Both the position numbers and the translations under genes were made by a program. This document shows positions 37,790-47,631 of a stretch of 64,000 nucleotides of DNA, piece by piece. Within the stretch, counting starts at the first letter, position 1, and every line of letters begins with the position of its first letter. Source of the stretch: Papilionanthe hookeriana x Papilionanthe teres (taxonomy: Eukaryota; Streptophyta; Magnoliopsida; Asparagales; Orchidaceae); assembly GCA_022702705.1 (NCBI GenBank), contig CM040430.1, positions 74,279,239-74,343,238 of the forward strand, read 5' to 3'. Below the pieces are notes generated by a model, which was given only the letters and a program-made list of their open reading frames with translations, had not been told where the DNA came from and did not search any database.

Positions 37790-38585
37790 GTTAAGCCGGT
37801 ACTTATCACTTGCGATAGAAGAACCACCTCAACGGGAGACGATTGAAGAGAAGAAGAAAATCGACGAAGGAGAGAGGACCGAGGCTCCTAAGGCTAGACT
37901 AGGGGCCGCTTATCCTAGGATAGTTGTTTCCGATTCGGGGGAGAAATCCCTCGAACCTCGACTACGTATGATTATCTGCTCACTTCGGTGGGATCATATA
38001 ATGATAAGGGTGATGGCGTTGGCTACGTTTTGACTGTTTCTAACGATTACGTAACTATCGATAATCCGGACGTCGATTCCGATACAAATAACAATTCTCA
38101 AATCATACACAATCTCGACAATCACAATGATGAAGAAGACATCCATCAAGGAGGCTACGAGAGTTCAACAAGCAACGAATCTATCTGCGAGTTTCGAGGA
38201 GCTCCAGTCACGATAGAGTTAGAGCCTTCAGACTCTGAAGCTAATCCGGAAGAGCTCGTCATTCCGATTCAGAAGAGACAGCAGCAAGCTCGACAATAGA
38301 TTCGGAGGAAATTACGAAGTCAACTTAAGAAGTGGAAAAGTTCTACCTCCGAGAATGGGTCCGAAAGACGAAAGGGAAGCGGGTGGTTGTTCGGGAAGAA
38401 CCAACCCGGCGGAAGAAATACCCGTTCGAGAAGAAAATGAGGCACATGAAAGTAAAGTGGACTACAACGTGCTAGCCCATCTTAGAAAACTACCGGCCGA
38501 GGCGAGCATTTATGATGCTCTCATCTTATCAAAGGAGATGAGAGAAGCTCGATCGAGGCCTTACTTGATCCGGAAATTTGCTTAG
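37790..38585 (+). CDS. gag-protease spacer of the polyprotein (acidic, interrupted)
   Basis: Open pieces read IEEPPQ, EEKKKIDEG, then SYNDKGDGVGYVLTVSNDYV (37988-38299) and HESKVDYNVLAHLRKLPAEA followed by YDALILSKEMREA (38355-38585). The last is the conserved segment found just before the protease in Tat elements. The middle is rich in D, E, N and S and looks disordered. The same order occurs at 57661-58448. It has no catalytic domain. Confidence 0.65.
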
Positions 38586-38590
38586 CTCGA

Positions 38591-39199
38591 ATGGCCGGAG
38601 ATTCCTTAGATGAGGTTTGCTCGTTAAAGGAACGACGGGGTGTTACCTTCACGGACAATGACCTACTACTTGGAACGATGAGATCACAACCGACCGTTGT
38701 ACATTTCGATTACAATCGGAAAATTTACACTCTCCGAGTATTGGTGGATCCGGGAGCATCAATCAATATAATGAATCTTCGAACGCTAGCATACTTGGAA
38801 ATTGATGCTCGCGAGCTCGAGGCGGACAAAATGTTATTAAGAGGATTCAACCGGAAAGGAGAAAGAGCCCTCGGGTCAATAACGCTATCGATGAAGACCG
38901 GTGACTTAGCAAAGACAACCGCAAAATTTCACATAATTGATTCGAAACATCGTTCGATGCTCTCTTGGGCCGACCATGGATACATGAAAACGGGATGGTA
39001 CCATCATCTCTACATCGGTGCATCAAATACTACGATGGAGGGGAACGAGTGCATCAAAGGTGACTTACAACCATTCTCCGTACATGAAATTGGAATCCAC
39101 GAGGATGCGGCTTATTATGCACCACCGAAGAAAACGATCTTCTCCGGAGATACCATAACAAATGAAGCAAAGAAAGTTCGGGACAACGAAGAACTCTGA
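38591..39199 (+). CDS. PR: Aspartic protease domain of Pol
   Basis: A 202-codon open frame starts MAGDSLDEVCSLKE. The single active-site motif of a retroviral-type protease is at residues 50-58 (VLVDPGASI, catalytic D53), followed by the family pattern LLRGFNRKGERALGSITL and KFHIIDSKH. The usual later LLGRPW motif reads MLSWADHGYMK. It would cut the Gag-Pol polyprotein. It is the longest undisturbed domain of this copy, and the frame passes into the linker to RT by a small shift near 39162-39199. The ATG is only the first of the open frame; in the element it would be internal to a polyprotein. Confidence 0.88.
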   Translation: MAGDSLDEVCSLKERRGVTFTDNDLLLGTMRSQPTVVHFDYNRKIYTLRVLVDPGASINIMNLRTLAYLEIDARELEADKMLLRGFNRKGERALGSITLSMKTGDLAKTTAKFHIIDSKHRSMLSWADHGYMKTGWYHHLYIGASNTTMEGNECIKGDLQPFSVHEIGIHEDAAYYAPPKKTIFSGDTITNEAKKVRDNEEL

Positions 39200-39958
39200 A
39201 ATTCTAGTCCAACGATCACTCACCACTCCCTTCGGCGAGATGGTGAGGGTTTCTCCACAACTCGCATCCGAGGTCGAGGCCGGGGACGAGGCCGTGGTAG
39301 AGACGTTAGGACGGTTGGACGAGAGGAAACCGATCATCAAAGTTGATTGGGAAGATAGTTACGAAGAAGAAAAAGAAATCAAACAAGAAGCGGCGACAAT
39401 AAGTCGGAAGAAGCCGCAATTCGAGATCTCTCTCGAAGATGAGAAGAATGAAGAATACAAATCAATGTACGAGAAGATTAACCACTATGTACATACTATG
39501 ACCCTGACCCCGATCCATTCTAATAAGATCGAGGGTATGGAGGTCAAAGAGGTACGTAACGACGGTGCAAGGCCAATCAAATTCTACCGTGGTGCTCCTT
39601 CCTCCAAAGCTGAAAATAATGTACAATTTGAAGATGTCACTTTATCAGAATTAATGGAATTGCCTTTTGAGTGCTACTCTCCCTGTGTTCAAAATTTAAT
39701 TCAACGTGGTTTCTTACCTCGACAGTGGACAAAAGGTCGATCACAACATTTTGAAAAGTTATGGAATAACTCCGGTCGTCCACCCAACTCAAAACATGGT
39801 CTCGGATTCGGCACAGTAGGGTCGGTTGAGCGATGCGAATTTTGCATGGTTGTCACTTGCGAATCTAATGAAAGCGCATGGAAACTACGGACGAACTCGA
39901 AGATTTACAAATTGGAGACGCTCCACCGGAATTCGAAGAAGAAATCGAATCTCGATAG
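39200..39958 (+). CDS. Protease-RT linker of Pol (interrupted)
   Basis: The frame that opens at 39162 reads VRVSPQLASEVEAGDEAVVE, WEDSYEEEKEIKQEA, FEISLEDEKNEEYKSMYEK, then LPFECYSPCVQNLIQRGFLP near 39657 and ends at 39962. It is highly charged and conserved in the host copy (59059-59830). Long linkers between PR and RT are normal in this lineage. No domain recognised. Confidence 0.6.
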
Positions 39959-40943
39959 ATGAGTTAACGGAAGTTAACTTAGGTACTAGCGAAGAGCCTA
40001 GACCTACCTTTGTTAGCTCCTTACTCGATAAAGAAGACTCGGAAGAAATAATCGAGTTATTAATGGAATTTAAAGGCTGTTTTGCTTGGAGCTACGATGA
40101 GATACCGGGATTAGCTCCGGAGGTCGCGGTCCATAAGCTAGGAGTGGATCCTACTTCCGTCCGGTCGGACAAGGTCCCGGAAGAATGCGTCTAGAAATCG
40201 AACAACAAGTCATAGCCAAAGTTAAGAAGCTAATAGACGCTAAATTTGTCCGTGAAGAACAATACCCGACTTGGTTAGCCAATGTGGTACCGATCGAAAG
40301 AAGAATGGTCGGATCGAGAATTTGTGTGGACTTCGAGAGATTTAAACAAGGCATGTCCAAAAGATGAATTCCCTCTACCGATCCCGGAATTAATGATCGA
40401 CATTGCTTCAACACATGAAATATTCTCATTCATGGATGGATCTTCGGGATACAACCGGATAAAAATGGCTCCGAGAAGATGAAAAGCTCACGGCATTCGA
40501 ACGCCGATCGGAGTATTTTGCTTTACACGGTGATGCCATTCGGATTGAAGAACGCGGGAGCGACCTACCAAAGAGCAATGACAAGAATTTTTGATGATCT
40601 CATCCATAATCGAGTCGAATGCTACGTGGACGATGTGGTCATCAAAAGAAAAGTAAAGGACAACCACTTGTATGATTTGAGAATTGTTTTCGAACGATTA
40701 AGACAATTTAACCTTAAGATGAATCCCTTAAAATGCGCCTTCGGCATCACCTCCGGGAAATTCTTAGGGTTCGTTGTCCGACATCGTGGAATTGAAATCG
40801 ACCCGGAGAAGATTAAAGCTATCTTAGAAATGCCGCCTCCTAAAACCTTAAAACAACTACGATCTTTTCAAGGGAAGGCTGGCATATCTTCGACGCTTTA
40901 TCTCGAGCACTGTCGAGTAGGTGTCGGCCTTTCTCGGCACTAG
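39959..40943 (+). CDS. RT: Reverse transcriptase domain of Pol (interrupted)
   Basis: Motifs in order: LLMEFKGCFAWSYDEIPGL (near 40058), IEQQVIAKVKKLIDAKFVRE and YPTWLANVVPI (40185-40290), RDLNKACPKDEFPLPIPELM (near 40339), FSFMDGSSGYNRIKMAP with the first catalytic aspartate (near 40423), VMPFGLKNAGATYQRAM (near 40530), the catalytic YVDD at 40623-40634, and LNLKMNPLKCAFG-type fingers/thumb boundary, ending KTLKQLRSFQG. It is a typical Ty3/gypsy RT that copies genomic RNA to DNA. Frameshifts lie near 40195, 40320, 40475 and 40880. Confidence 0.92.
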
Positions 40944-40959
40944 TTAAAAAGGACGCCAA

Positions 40960-41473
40960 GTTTATTTGGGAAGAGAAATGCCGAGAAGGCCTTCGAGGAC
41001 ATTAAACAATATTTAATGACACCTCCTGTCCTAGCGACCCGAGTCTCGGAGTAGACCAGCGATACTTTACACCGCGGCTTTAGACGACTCTCTCGGAGCC
41101 ACATTGGCCGGGTCGATGATGAGGGTAAAGAAAATGCTCTTTACTTACTTAAGCCGTCGTTTGCTTCCGACGGAAGTAAGGTATCCCGCAATTGAAAAGC
41201 ATTGTTTGGCCCCGATCTTCGCCGCTCAAAAGCTCGGGCACTACATGCTTTCTCATAAGGTCGACCTAATCTCGAAGTTTAATCCATTGCGATACTTGAT
41301 GAGTCGTCCAACGCTTTCCGGCAGACTTGCCGGATGGTCGATGATATTATTGCAATTCGATATAACTTTCGTGCCTCTTCGTGCCGTAAAGGGACAAGTC
41401 TTAGCGGACTTCCTTGCGGCACACCCTTTGCGGCGGAATCTCCTCTCGATGACGATGCGCCGGATGAACAAAT
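40960..41473 (+). CDS. RNH: Ty3-type RNase H domain of Pol (interrupted)
   Basis: After the RT thumb come KKDAKFIWEEKC (another frame), then SRRLLPTEVRYPAIEKHCLA, IFAAQKLGHYMLSHKV and PLRYLMSRPTLSGRLAGWSM, and FVPLRAVKGQVLADFLAAHP (41104-41475). This matches the RNase H and connection seen directly after RT in Ty3/gypsy elements. In Tat elements this copy is usually the degraded one, backed up by the second RNase H that follows. The upstream part (40960-41100) is shifted by indels. Confidence 0.82.
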
Positions 41474-41779
41474 AATGAACCTAGAAGACCTTGATGATCG
41501 ACGTTGGGAATTATATTTCGACGGAGCATCTTCGGCGCACAAAGACGAAGAATCGCAAGTGATAGTGCCGGTAAGGCGGGAATCGGGCTAATCTTTATAA
41601 CACCGGAGCGGGGGATGTTAAGATACTCCTACCACTTGACGGAACCATGTAAAAACAACGAAGCGGAATACGAAGCCCTCATAACGGGATTGGAATTAAC
41701 CATTCGAATGGGGATAACGGACATCGACATCTACGGGGATTCGCAGTTAATCATTCAACGGATCGCCGGACGATACTGA
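41474..41779 (+). CDS. aRNH: Second, archaeal-type RNase H (aRNH) domain of Pol
   Basis: MNLEDLDDRRWELYFDGASS gives the first catalytic aspartate; after a frameshift near 41570 the domain continues GIGLIFITPERG, then NNEAEYEALITGLELTIRMG (catalytic glutamate) and DIYGDSQLIIQRIAGRY (third acidic residue). A second RNase H of the archaeal/plant type after the first is the hallmark of the Tat lineage. It would remove RNA from RNA/DNA hybrids. Confidence 0.88.
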
Positions 41780-41799
41780 ATTTTAAAGCCAAGACTCGA

Positions 41800-43303
41800 A
41801 CAATACTTCCGGTATGCCATACGGTATTGGAACAAATTCCGAATGTGATGATCTACGGAATTCCTAGAAAAGAAAATGCTTTAGCGGATGCTTTAGCCGT
41901 CTCGCAAAAGAATTTGCTGTTTGCAAGATGAATCGGTGGAAGTGTCGGTTCACGGACGTCGGGTCCTATCACGGCTCGACATAGACACAATACACAAATC
42001 GGAAAAGGAAAAAGGATCGATTGCAACGAGTGACGGAAAACACGGAAGATTGGCGACAACCATTGATAGACTACCGCAAACGAGGAAAGCTACCGGACGA
42101 TAGGTCGCTAGCCCATCGGATCAAGAAAAGAACTGCGTCTTACGCATTAATAAACAACACATTGTACGGAAGGTCTTTCGATCAAATGTGGCTAAGGTGC
42201 CTAGCGGGTCCGAGGCCCGTGAAATTGTTAAGGAGGTGCATTCGGGACTACGTGGCGCTCACCGGTCGGGTCCGAAGATGAAAATAAAAATTAAAAGACT
42301 AGGGTACTACGGCCCTCGATGATGACCGACCGCATGAAAATCGCCGAGAGGCGTCATCGGTGCCGAGTGCACGGAGTGGTTCTACACCAACCTCCAAATG
42401 TGCTTACATCCAGACAATTGCGTCGTGGCCATTTGAATGTTGGGGCACGGATGTAGTGGGTCCGATAGAACCACCGTCGTCGAAAGGACATCGCTTCATT
42501 CTTGCGGCTACGGTTACTTTTCCGAGTGGGCGAGAGGTAGTTCCACTCGGAGAAGTGAAAGCACATCACGTGCTACGGTTTTCAAGAACCAAGTTGTCTA
42601 CCGTTTCGGGGTGCCGCGCGAGATCATCTCGGATAATGGGTCGGCATTCGAAGCACGCAAATCAATAATTTTGTCGGGAGACATGGAATCGGCTGGCGAT
42701 ATTCAACAATTTACTACCCGAGAGCGAACGGCCTTCGTCGAGGCTTTTAACAAAACTCTCGTTCAAATCTTAAAGAAAACCTTGGACGATAATAAGAGAA
42801 ATTGGCACGAGAAGTTGTTAGAAGCCTTATGGGCCTACCGGACAACCTTCGAACTCCTACGCAAGCTACACCTTACGCTGCGGTGTATGGGTCCGAGGCG
42901 GTGTTACCCTTAGAGGTCCGGCTTCCTTCACTCGGAATTGCGAGTTGCAAATAAAATCACAACGAAGAAAACGCCAAATTACGACTCGAAGAATTAGAGA
43001 GCACGGAAGAGAAAAGACTTGCGGCGCAACGGAATTTAGAACTATACCAAGCTAAGATGGTTCGAAGCCCATGACAAGGCGGGTCCGCCGAGAACCTTCG
43101 AAATTGGTGACTTAGTTCTCGTTCTCAAGAGACCTATTCTTGCACACCGCAAGATAGGAGGGAAATTTGAACCCACTTGGGAAGGACCGTTTGTGGTTGA
43201 AGCGGTATACTCGGGAGGTTCCTACCGGCTAGTGAATTGCCAGGGAGAACGACATATGCTTCCGATCAATGGACGATACTTGAAGAAGTATTACGCTACC
43301 TGA
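41800..43303 (+). CDS. IN: Integrase domain of Pol (interrupted)
   Basis: Pieces in order: a linker ending IPRKENALADALA; an N-terminal zinc-binding HHCC region near 42236-42366, with CHRCRVHG readable in part; the catalytic core with CWGTDVVGPIEPPSSKGHRF (D at 42450-42452), REIISDNGSAF (D at 42632-42634) and a degraded third motif near 42735; AYRTTFE near 42835; and the C-terminal domain GDLVLVLKRPILAHRKIG, WEGPFVVEAVYSGGSYRLVN, YLKKYYAT ending in TGA at 43301-43303. The GPF motif is that of Ty3/gypsy integrases. In the host copy the terminal stop is absent (CTACCTGA here, CTACACGA there), so the true end is uncertain. Confidence 0.9.
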
Positions 43304-43598
43304 TGTTTCGAAGGAATGAATTCTTCAGCCCTAAGAAACACGGGCGAAGTAATTACTTATGATTGGGTCCGAACCCAAAAAAATAATAAAATGTGCTAAA
43401 ATAAATAAAATCCTGATAATAAAATTTTCCTTGTTTTCTTTTCCAAATCAAAATCTCTTTCCTCGATCTTTTCCCACTTCATTCTTTGTTAAGTTTAAAA
43501 ATATAAGAATAATAAAAAAATGTCTTTAATAAACATTTTCTTAATGTTCTTGTTCTTAGTACGACCCACGATCCTTTTCCTTGTCTTTTCGCGGGGAA
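43304..43598 (+). other. Spacer between integrase and the 3' ORF
   Basis: About 295 bp, AT-rich from 43375, nearly identical at 63168-63464. If the integrase stop is not real, the frame would continue to about 43400. No separate feature is seen. Confidence 0.6.
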
Positions 43599-44302
43599 AT
43601 GTCGAACGGGCGGTTGGTCCTGAACTTTAAGAATGGCGTAAGCCTTGCACTCGATGAAAAGAGGGTGAAAGATGGAGCGATAATCGAGATTGACTCGGAT
43701 TTCGCACCGGCGAGCCTACGATACGAGGAAAGTGAGCCGGGTCCCGGTTGACCGAGAAGAACTACCCGGACGGACGGTGATGAAAGTGGGTGGCCCAAGC
43801 CACCAATCCGGCAGCAAGAAAAGAAAGACAAACATTGAAGAAGATAAGAAAATGTAGTACGTAGTCGCTACGGCGGAAGGCGAGCTTGTCGGCGCCGCGC
43901 CCGCGGAGAGTCAAGAAGTTCTAAGAGCTACTCTCACGACAACGCAACGAAGAAATAAGAATCGCCGTATCCGTAAGATGTTAACAAAACTAGGCGCGGA
44001 CCGGCGCGACGAGACCGATTGCTAATGTCGGTGCATACACTTCGAGGACACCGGTTCACCGGGAACACGAAGAAAGGAGGCCGGCTCCTAGGATAACGGA
44101 AAGAACCGGGGAAATCTCCGGAAGATCGGAAGAAAGAAGGCTACCACGCCACCGGATAGAACCACCGAGTAATGCATGACCTTGTTGCGAAGCAACCCCG
44201 GGGGATGTCCCGACGGAGCATCATCCACGAGGAGCCAAGGTATGCGGGAGAACGCGAAGGGATTGAACCGTATATCCCACAATATGTCACCGAGGCCTCG
44301 CC
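43599..44302 (+). CDS. N-terminal half of the 3' ORF (ORF3), unknown, interrupted
   Basis: The ATG at 43599 (context GGGAAATGTCG) opens MSNGRLVLNFKNGVSLALDE, then KRVKDGAIIEIDSDFAPA. The host copy keeps the same protein after one lost base. Further on, FEELLSRQRNEEIRIAV precedes KMLTKLGADRRDET (near 43910-44010), then PVHREHEERRPAPRITERTG and GEISGRSEERR (near 44050-44135), and HEEPRYAGEREGIEPYIPQY (near 44223). It is basic, charged and probably largely disordered, and leads directly into the AlkB domain. I recognise no domain in it. Several frameshifts occur, some differing between the two copies. Confidence 0.6.
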
Positions 44303-45110
44303 ATGCGGATCATTCCGGAATACGAGTCGGAGAGAATGCGGAATGTTGAAAAGAAAACCTTTGAATACTTCGAGAGAATTAAAGGCGGAAGAATCAATAT
44401 ACTAGAGGGCCTCGAGCTACATACGGACGTATTCTCGGAGTATGAACAGCGACAAATCGTGGATTGCATCCGGGATTTGAAAAGAATGGGCCGAGCGGGC
44501 CGCCTGAGGAAAACACATACTCGGAACCCCGGAGATGGATGCCGGGGAAAGGAAGAATCACAATACAATGTGGATCTTGTTACAACTTTGCGGAGGACGG
44601 GAAGGAAACCCACTGGAATACTCCGTCATGGGCAAGTGGATCCGATGCCATTAGTCATCAAGAGAATGGTAAAGAGATTGATAACATGGAGGGTACTGCC
44701 GACGGATTGCATACCCAATAGCTGCATTATCAACATCTACAAATAGGGTGATCGCATACCCCCACACATAGATCACCACGACTTTGTCGGACCTTTACGC
44801 ACGATCTCTTTCTCGAACGAGTGTAACATCATGTTCGGATGCGACCTCCGGATAGCGGGTCCACGTGAGTTCCGAGGGCCGGTGAAGATACCTTTACCGG
44901 TGAGGTTCCGTCATGATGCGAAGGGCAACGGAGCGGATATCGCTAAGCATTGCATACCGGGAGTACCGGTGAAGCGGATCTCGGTTACTTTCGGAAGGAT
45001 GGACGACGGGAAGACACCTTACCATTTCCGGCCGGACCGGAGCTAGAGAGCCTCCGGCCTTACGGTTGTGAGTTACATGGAAAATATCACACCTCCGATG
45101 TACATCCATA
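44303..45110 (+). CDS. AlkB-type 2OG-Fe(II) dioxygenase domain, ALKBH9/ALKBH10-like, carried by the retrotransposon (interrupted)
   Basis: From 44303 the frame reads KTFEYFERIKGGRINILEGL then ELHTDVFSEYEQRQIVDCI, the opening of plant ALKBH9/10 proteins. RRWMPGKGRITIQCG and CYNF follow in a +1 frame (44530-44590); back in the first frame come VDPMPLVIKRMVKRLITW, NSCIINIY (NxY at 44732-44740), PPHIDHHDF (iron-binding HxD at 44765-44773), FGCDLRIAGPREFRGP, IPLPV, GNGADIAKHCIPGVPVKRIS (distal iron-binding H at 44948, 2OG-binding R at 44975) and VTFGRMDDGK. After one more shift, GPELESLRPYGCEL closes the domain. ALKBH9B and ALKBH10B of Arabidopsis remove m6A from RNA. Breaks: a TAG at 44744-44746, two compensating shifts near 44500-44600, a paired +1/-1 near 44900, and a shift near 45020. 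Family is near certain; activity is inference. Confidence 0.9.
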
Positions 45111-45795
45111 CGGCATCCTTGCCAAGGATGGCTTGGAAGGTGATGTTATTGACCATGTACCCCACTATTCAGACATGGATTTTTGATAGATGCTTCTTTG
45201 GATGGATCGACAAAGATCATACACAGTCCGTTTTGAGTTTACATGGATTGTATGAAATATATTCCAGATCAAGATGTATCTTCTACATGATTGGAATGAA
45301 AGTGACCATGTCACATTTTTGGCCTTCACCTCTTTTGTGCAAATTGATTGGGAAACGCCATTAAAGTTAAATGAACTTCGAACAAAAGAACGAGAAAAGG
45401 AATAAAAAAAGAGAATAAAAGAAAACTTTCCTTAAAAAAAAATAATCTAAAAAAAAATGACAAACACCAAATTCACATGAACATTAAATAAACGACAAAA
45501 TAAAATTTGAATCATTAAAAGATAAACAAAATCAACATAAATGTTAAATCAAATTCTCAATCAAATTTCAAATGTGACCTTCCAAATTTCAAAACAAATC
45601 TTAAATCAAATTTCAACCGAGTTCAAACTCATCCTTCCAAATTTCAAGTTCAATCTTTCCAGACTCCAAATCTCAATCAAATTCAAGTTCAATCTTTCCA
45701 GATTCCAAATCTCTATCAAATCTCAAATTCGATCTTCCAGATCTTAAATCAAATCTCAATCGAAAGTTCAAATTCAATCTCCCAAATCTGAAATC
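45111..45795 (+). other. Region after ORF3, no gene recognised
   Basis: 45111-45365 holds a short trailing open frame (to 45186) and unassigned sequence. 45365-45470 is A-rich. 45480-45790 is a degenerate low-complexity repeat built of AATTTCAAATC and CAATCTTTCCAGA-like phrases. No coding or RNA feature is supported. Confidence 0.6.
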
Positions 45796-46074
45796 CAATC
45801 CGTTTTGTTCTCTCCCTTGTCTGGGATGGAAGCGGTTGATTCCATTGACACGGATCGAATCTGATGGCGAGGAATTATATCCAATCCAAACCAGCAACTT
45901 CCGATCAACTCTTTTGAATGGGATATGTGACATCTACATATTCTCTCCTAATCTATTTCCTTCCACGAAAGTCTTTTACAACTTTCATGAAATTCTCAAA
46001 AAACCAAAATTCCACACTCTTCAAATCAACACTACAAATCTTTACAAAATCAATTACCAAAAAATTCAAATTCA

Positions 46075-47175
46075 AACTTTTGGGTCGAGGATTTTACATC
46101 CAAGACTGCTCTGCTTTAGGATTCTTTCCCTATTGCCTTGAAATACATCAAATTCAAACTTTTGGGTCGAGGATTTTACATCCAAGACTTGCCTTGCTTT
46201 AGGATTCTTTCCTATTGCACTTGAATTACCTCAAATTCAAACTTTTGGGTCGAGGATTTTACATCCGAGACTTCATTGCTTTAGGATTCTTTCCCTATTG
46301 CCTTGAAATACATCGAATTCAAACTTTTGGGTCGAGGATTTTACATCCAAGATCTGCACTTTGCTAGGATTCTTTCCTATTGCCTTTGAATACATCAAAT
46401 TCAAACTTTTGGGTCGAGGATTTTACATCCAGACTGCCTTCTGCTAGGATTCTTTCCCTATTGCCTTTGAAATACATCAAATTCAAACTTTTGGGTCGAG
46501 GATTTTACATCCAAGACTGCCTTGCTTTAGGATTCTTTCCTACTGCATCTGAAATACATCAAATTCAAACTTTTGGGTCGAGGATTTTACATCCAAGACT
46601 GCCTTGCTTTAGGATTCTTTCCTATTGCCTCTGAAATACATCAAAATTCAAACTCTTGGGTCGAGGATTTTACATCCAAGTACCGTATCGCTTTAGGATT
46701 CTTTCCTCATTGCCTCTGAAATACATCAAAATTCAAACTCTTGGGTCGAGGATTTTACATCCAAGACTGCCTTTGCTAGGATTCTTTCCCTATTGCCTAC
46801 TGAAATACATCAAATTCAAACTTTTGGGTCGAGGATTTTACATCCAAGACTGCACCTTTCTAGGATTCTTTCCCTGTTGCCTTGAAATACATCAAATTCA
46901 AACTTTTGGGTCGAGGATTTTACATCCAAGTACCTTTGCTTTAGGATTCTTTCCCTGTTGCATCTGAAATACATCAAATTCAAACTCTTGGGTCGAGGAT
47001 TTTACATCCAAAGCTGCCTTGCTTTAGGATTCTTTCCCTATTGCACTGAAATACATCAAATCGAATTCCCGGGGTTAAGGATTTTACATCCGAGACTGCA
47101 TTGCTTTAGGATCATTTCCCTATCGCAATGAAATACATCAAAAATCAAACTCTTGAGGTTAAGGATTTTACATCC
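46075..47175 (+). repeat. ~82-bp tandem repeat, about 14 copies, in the 3' UTR of the complete element
   Basis: GAGGATTTTACATCC or a close form recurs near 46088, 46170, 46250, 46332, 46416, 46499, 46578, 46662, 46748, 46831, 46911, 46995, 47077 and 47160. Units carry GGGTCGAGG here, against GGGTTGAGG in the array at 272-905; the last two resemble that array more. Variation among units is mainly 1-3 bp around the TGC...TTGC and CCT...TGAA parts. A degenerate unit follows near 47245. Confidence 0.95.
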
Positions 47176-47617
47176 AATACCGCATTACTCTGAGATCTTT
47201 CCTCATTGTAATGATCCAATCCAATCGATTCGATCTTCTTTTGGGGTTGAAGATGTTACATCTAAAACCTCAAAATTCCAATTTTCATTTCAAATCAAAT
47301 CCCTTCAAATTAATCTTGACAAACTTCAATCTAAATTGAAACTCCAAATTGAAATCTAAACTCACACATCATAACTTAAACTGAAACAAAATAAAATCTA
47401 AATCGAAATTCTCCCAGATCATGTGATTTGGGATTCACCTCCTTTTCCTTTCCCCAGCGAGAGTTCAAGAATCTCCAGTTCCAGAGATATACTTGACACT
47501 CCCCAGCGAGCTCTTCTACTTCGTCCTAAGTTTGTTACTTGGACATCCGTGTTGGTTTTGTTGATCGCTTCGGTCAACACCAATACGCGCGGTGTGCTCC
47601 GTCAGCTCACCACACCT

Positions 47618-47631
47618 ATTGGGGGTCCATT
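47618..47631 (+). promoter_or_regulatory. Polypurine-tract-like sequence before LTR E
   Basis: ATTGGGGGTCCATT abuts the TG terminus of LTR E, identical to 1326-1339. Confidence 0.6.

Noticed and set aside
41253..41542. Antisense frames over the RNase H/aRNH region (41253-41471, 41279-41542 and the same in the other copy)
   Set aside because: They are mirror frames of conserved sense-strand RNase H coding sequence.
45111..45365. Continuation of the AlkB protein beyond 45110
   Set aside because: A short open frame continues to 45186, but I see no ALKBH9/10 similarity after the PYGCEL segment, so I did not extend the domain.
45836..46967. Short ORFs with repeated GSRILHPRL-like phrases
   Set aside because: They are translations of the 82-bp tandem repeat; the period is not a multiple of three overall, so frames switch from unit to unit.
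46075..47175. CRISPR-like regular array
   Set aside because: Units are contiguous ~82-bp tandem repeats without unique spacers, in plant retrotransposon sequence.
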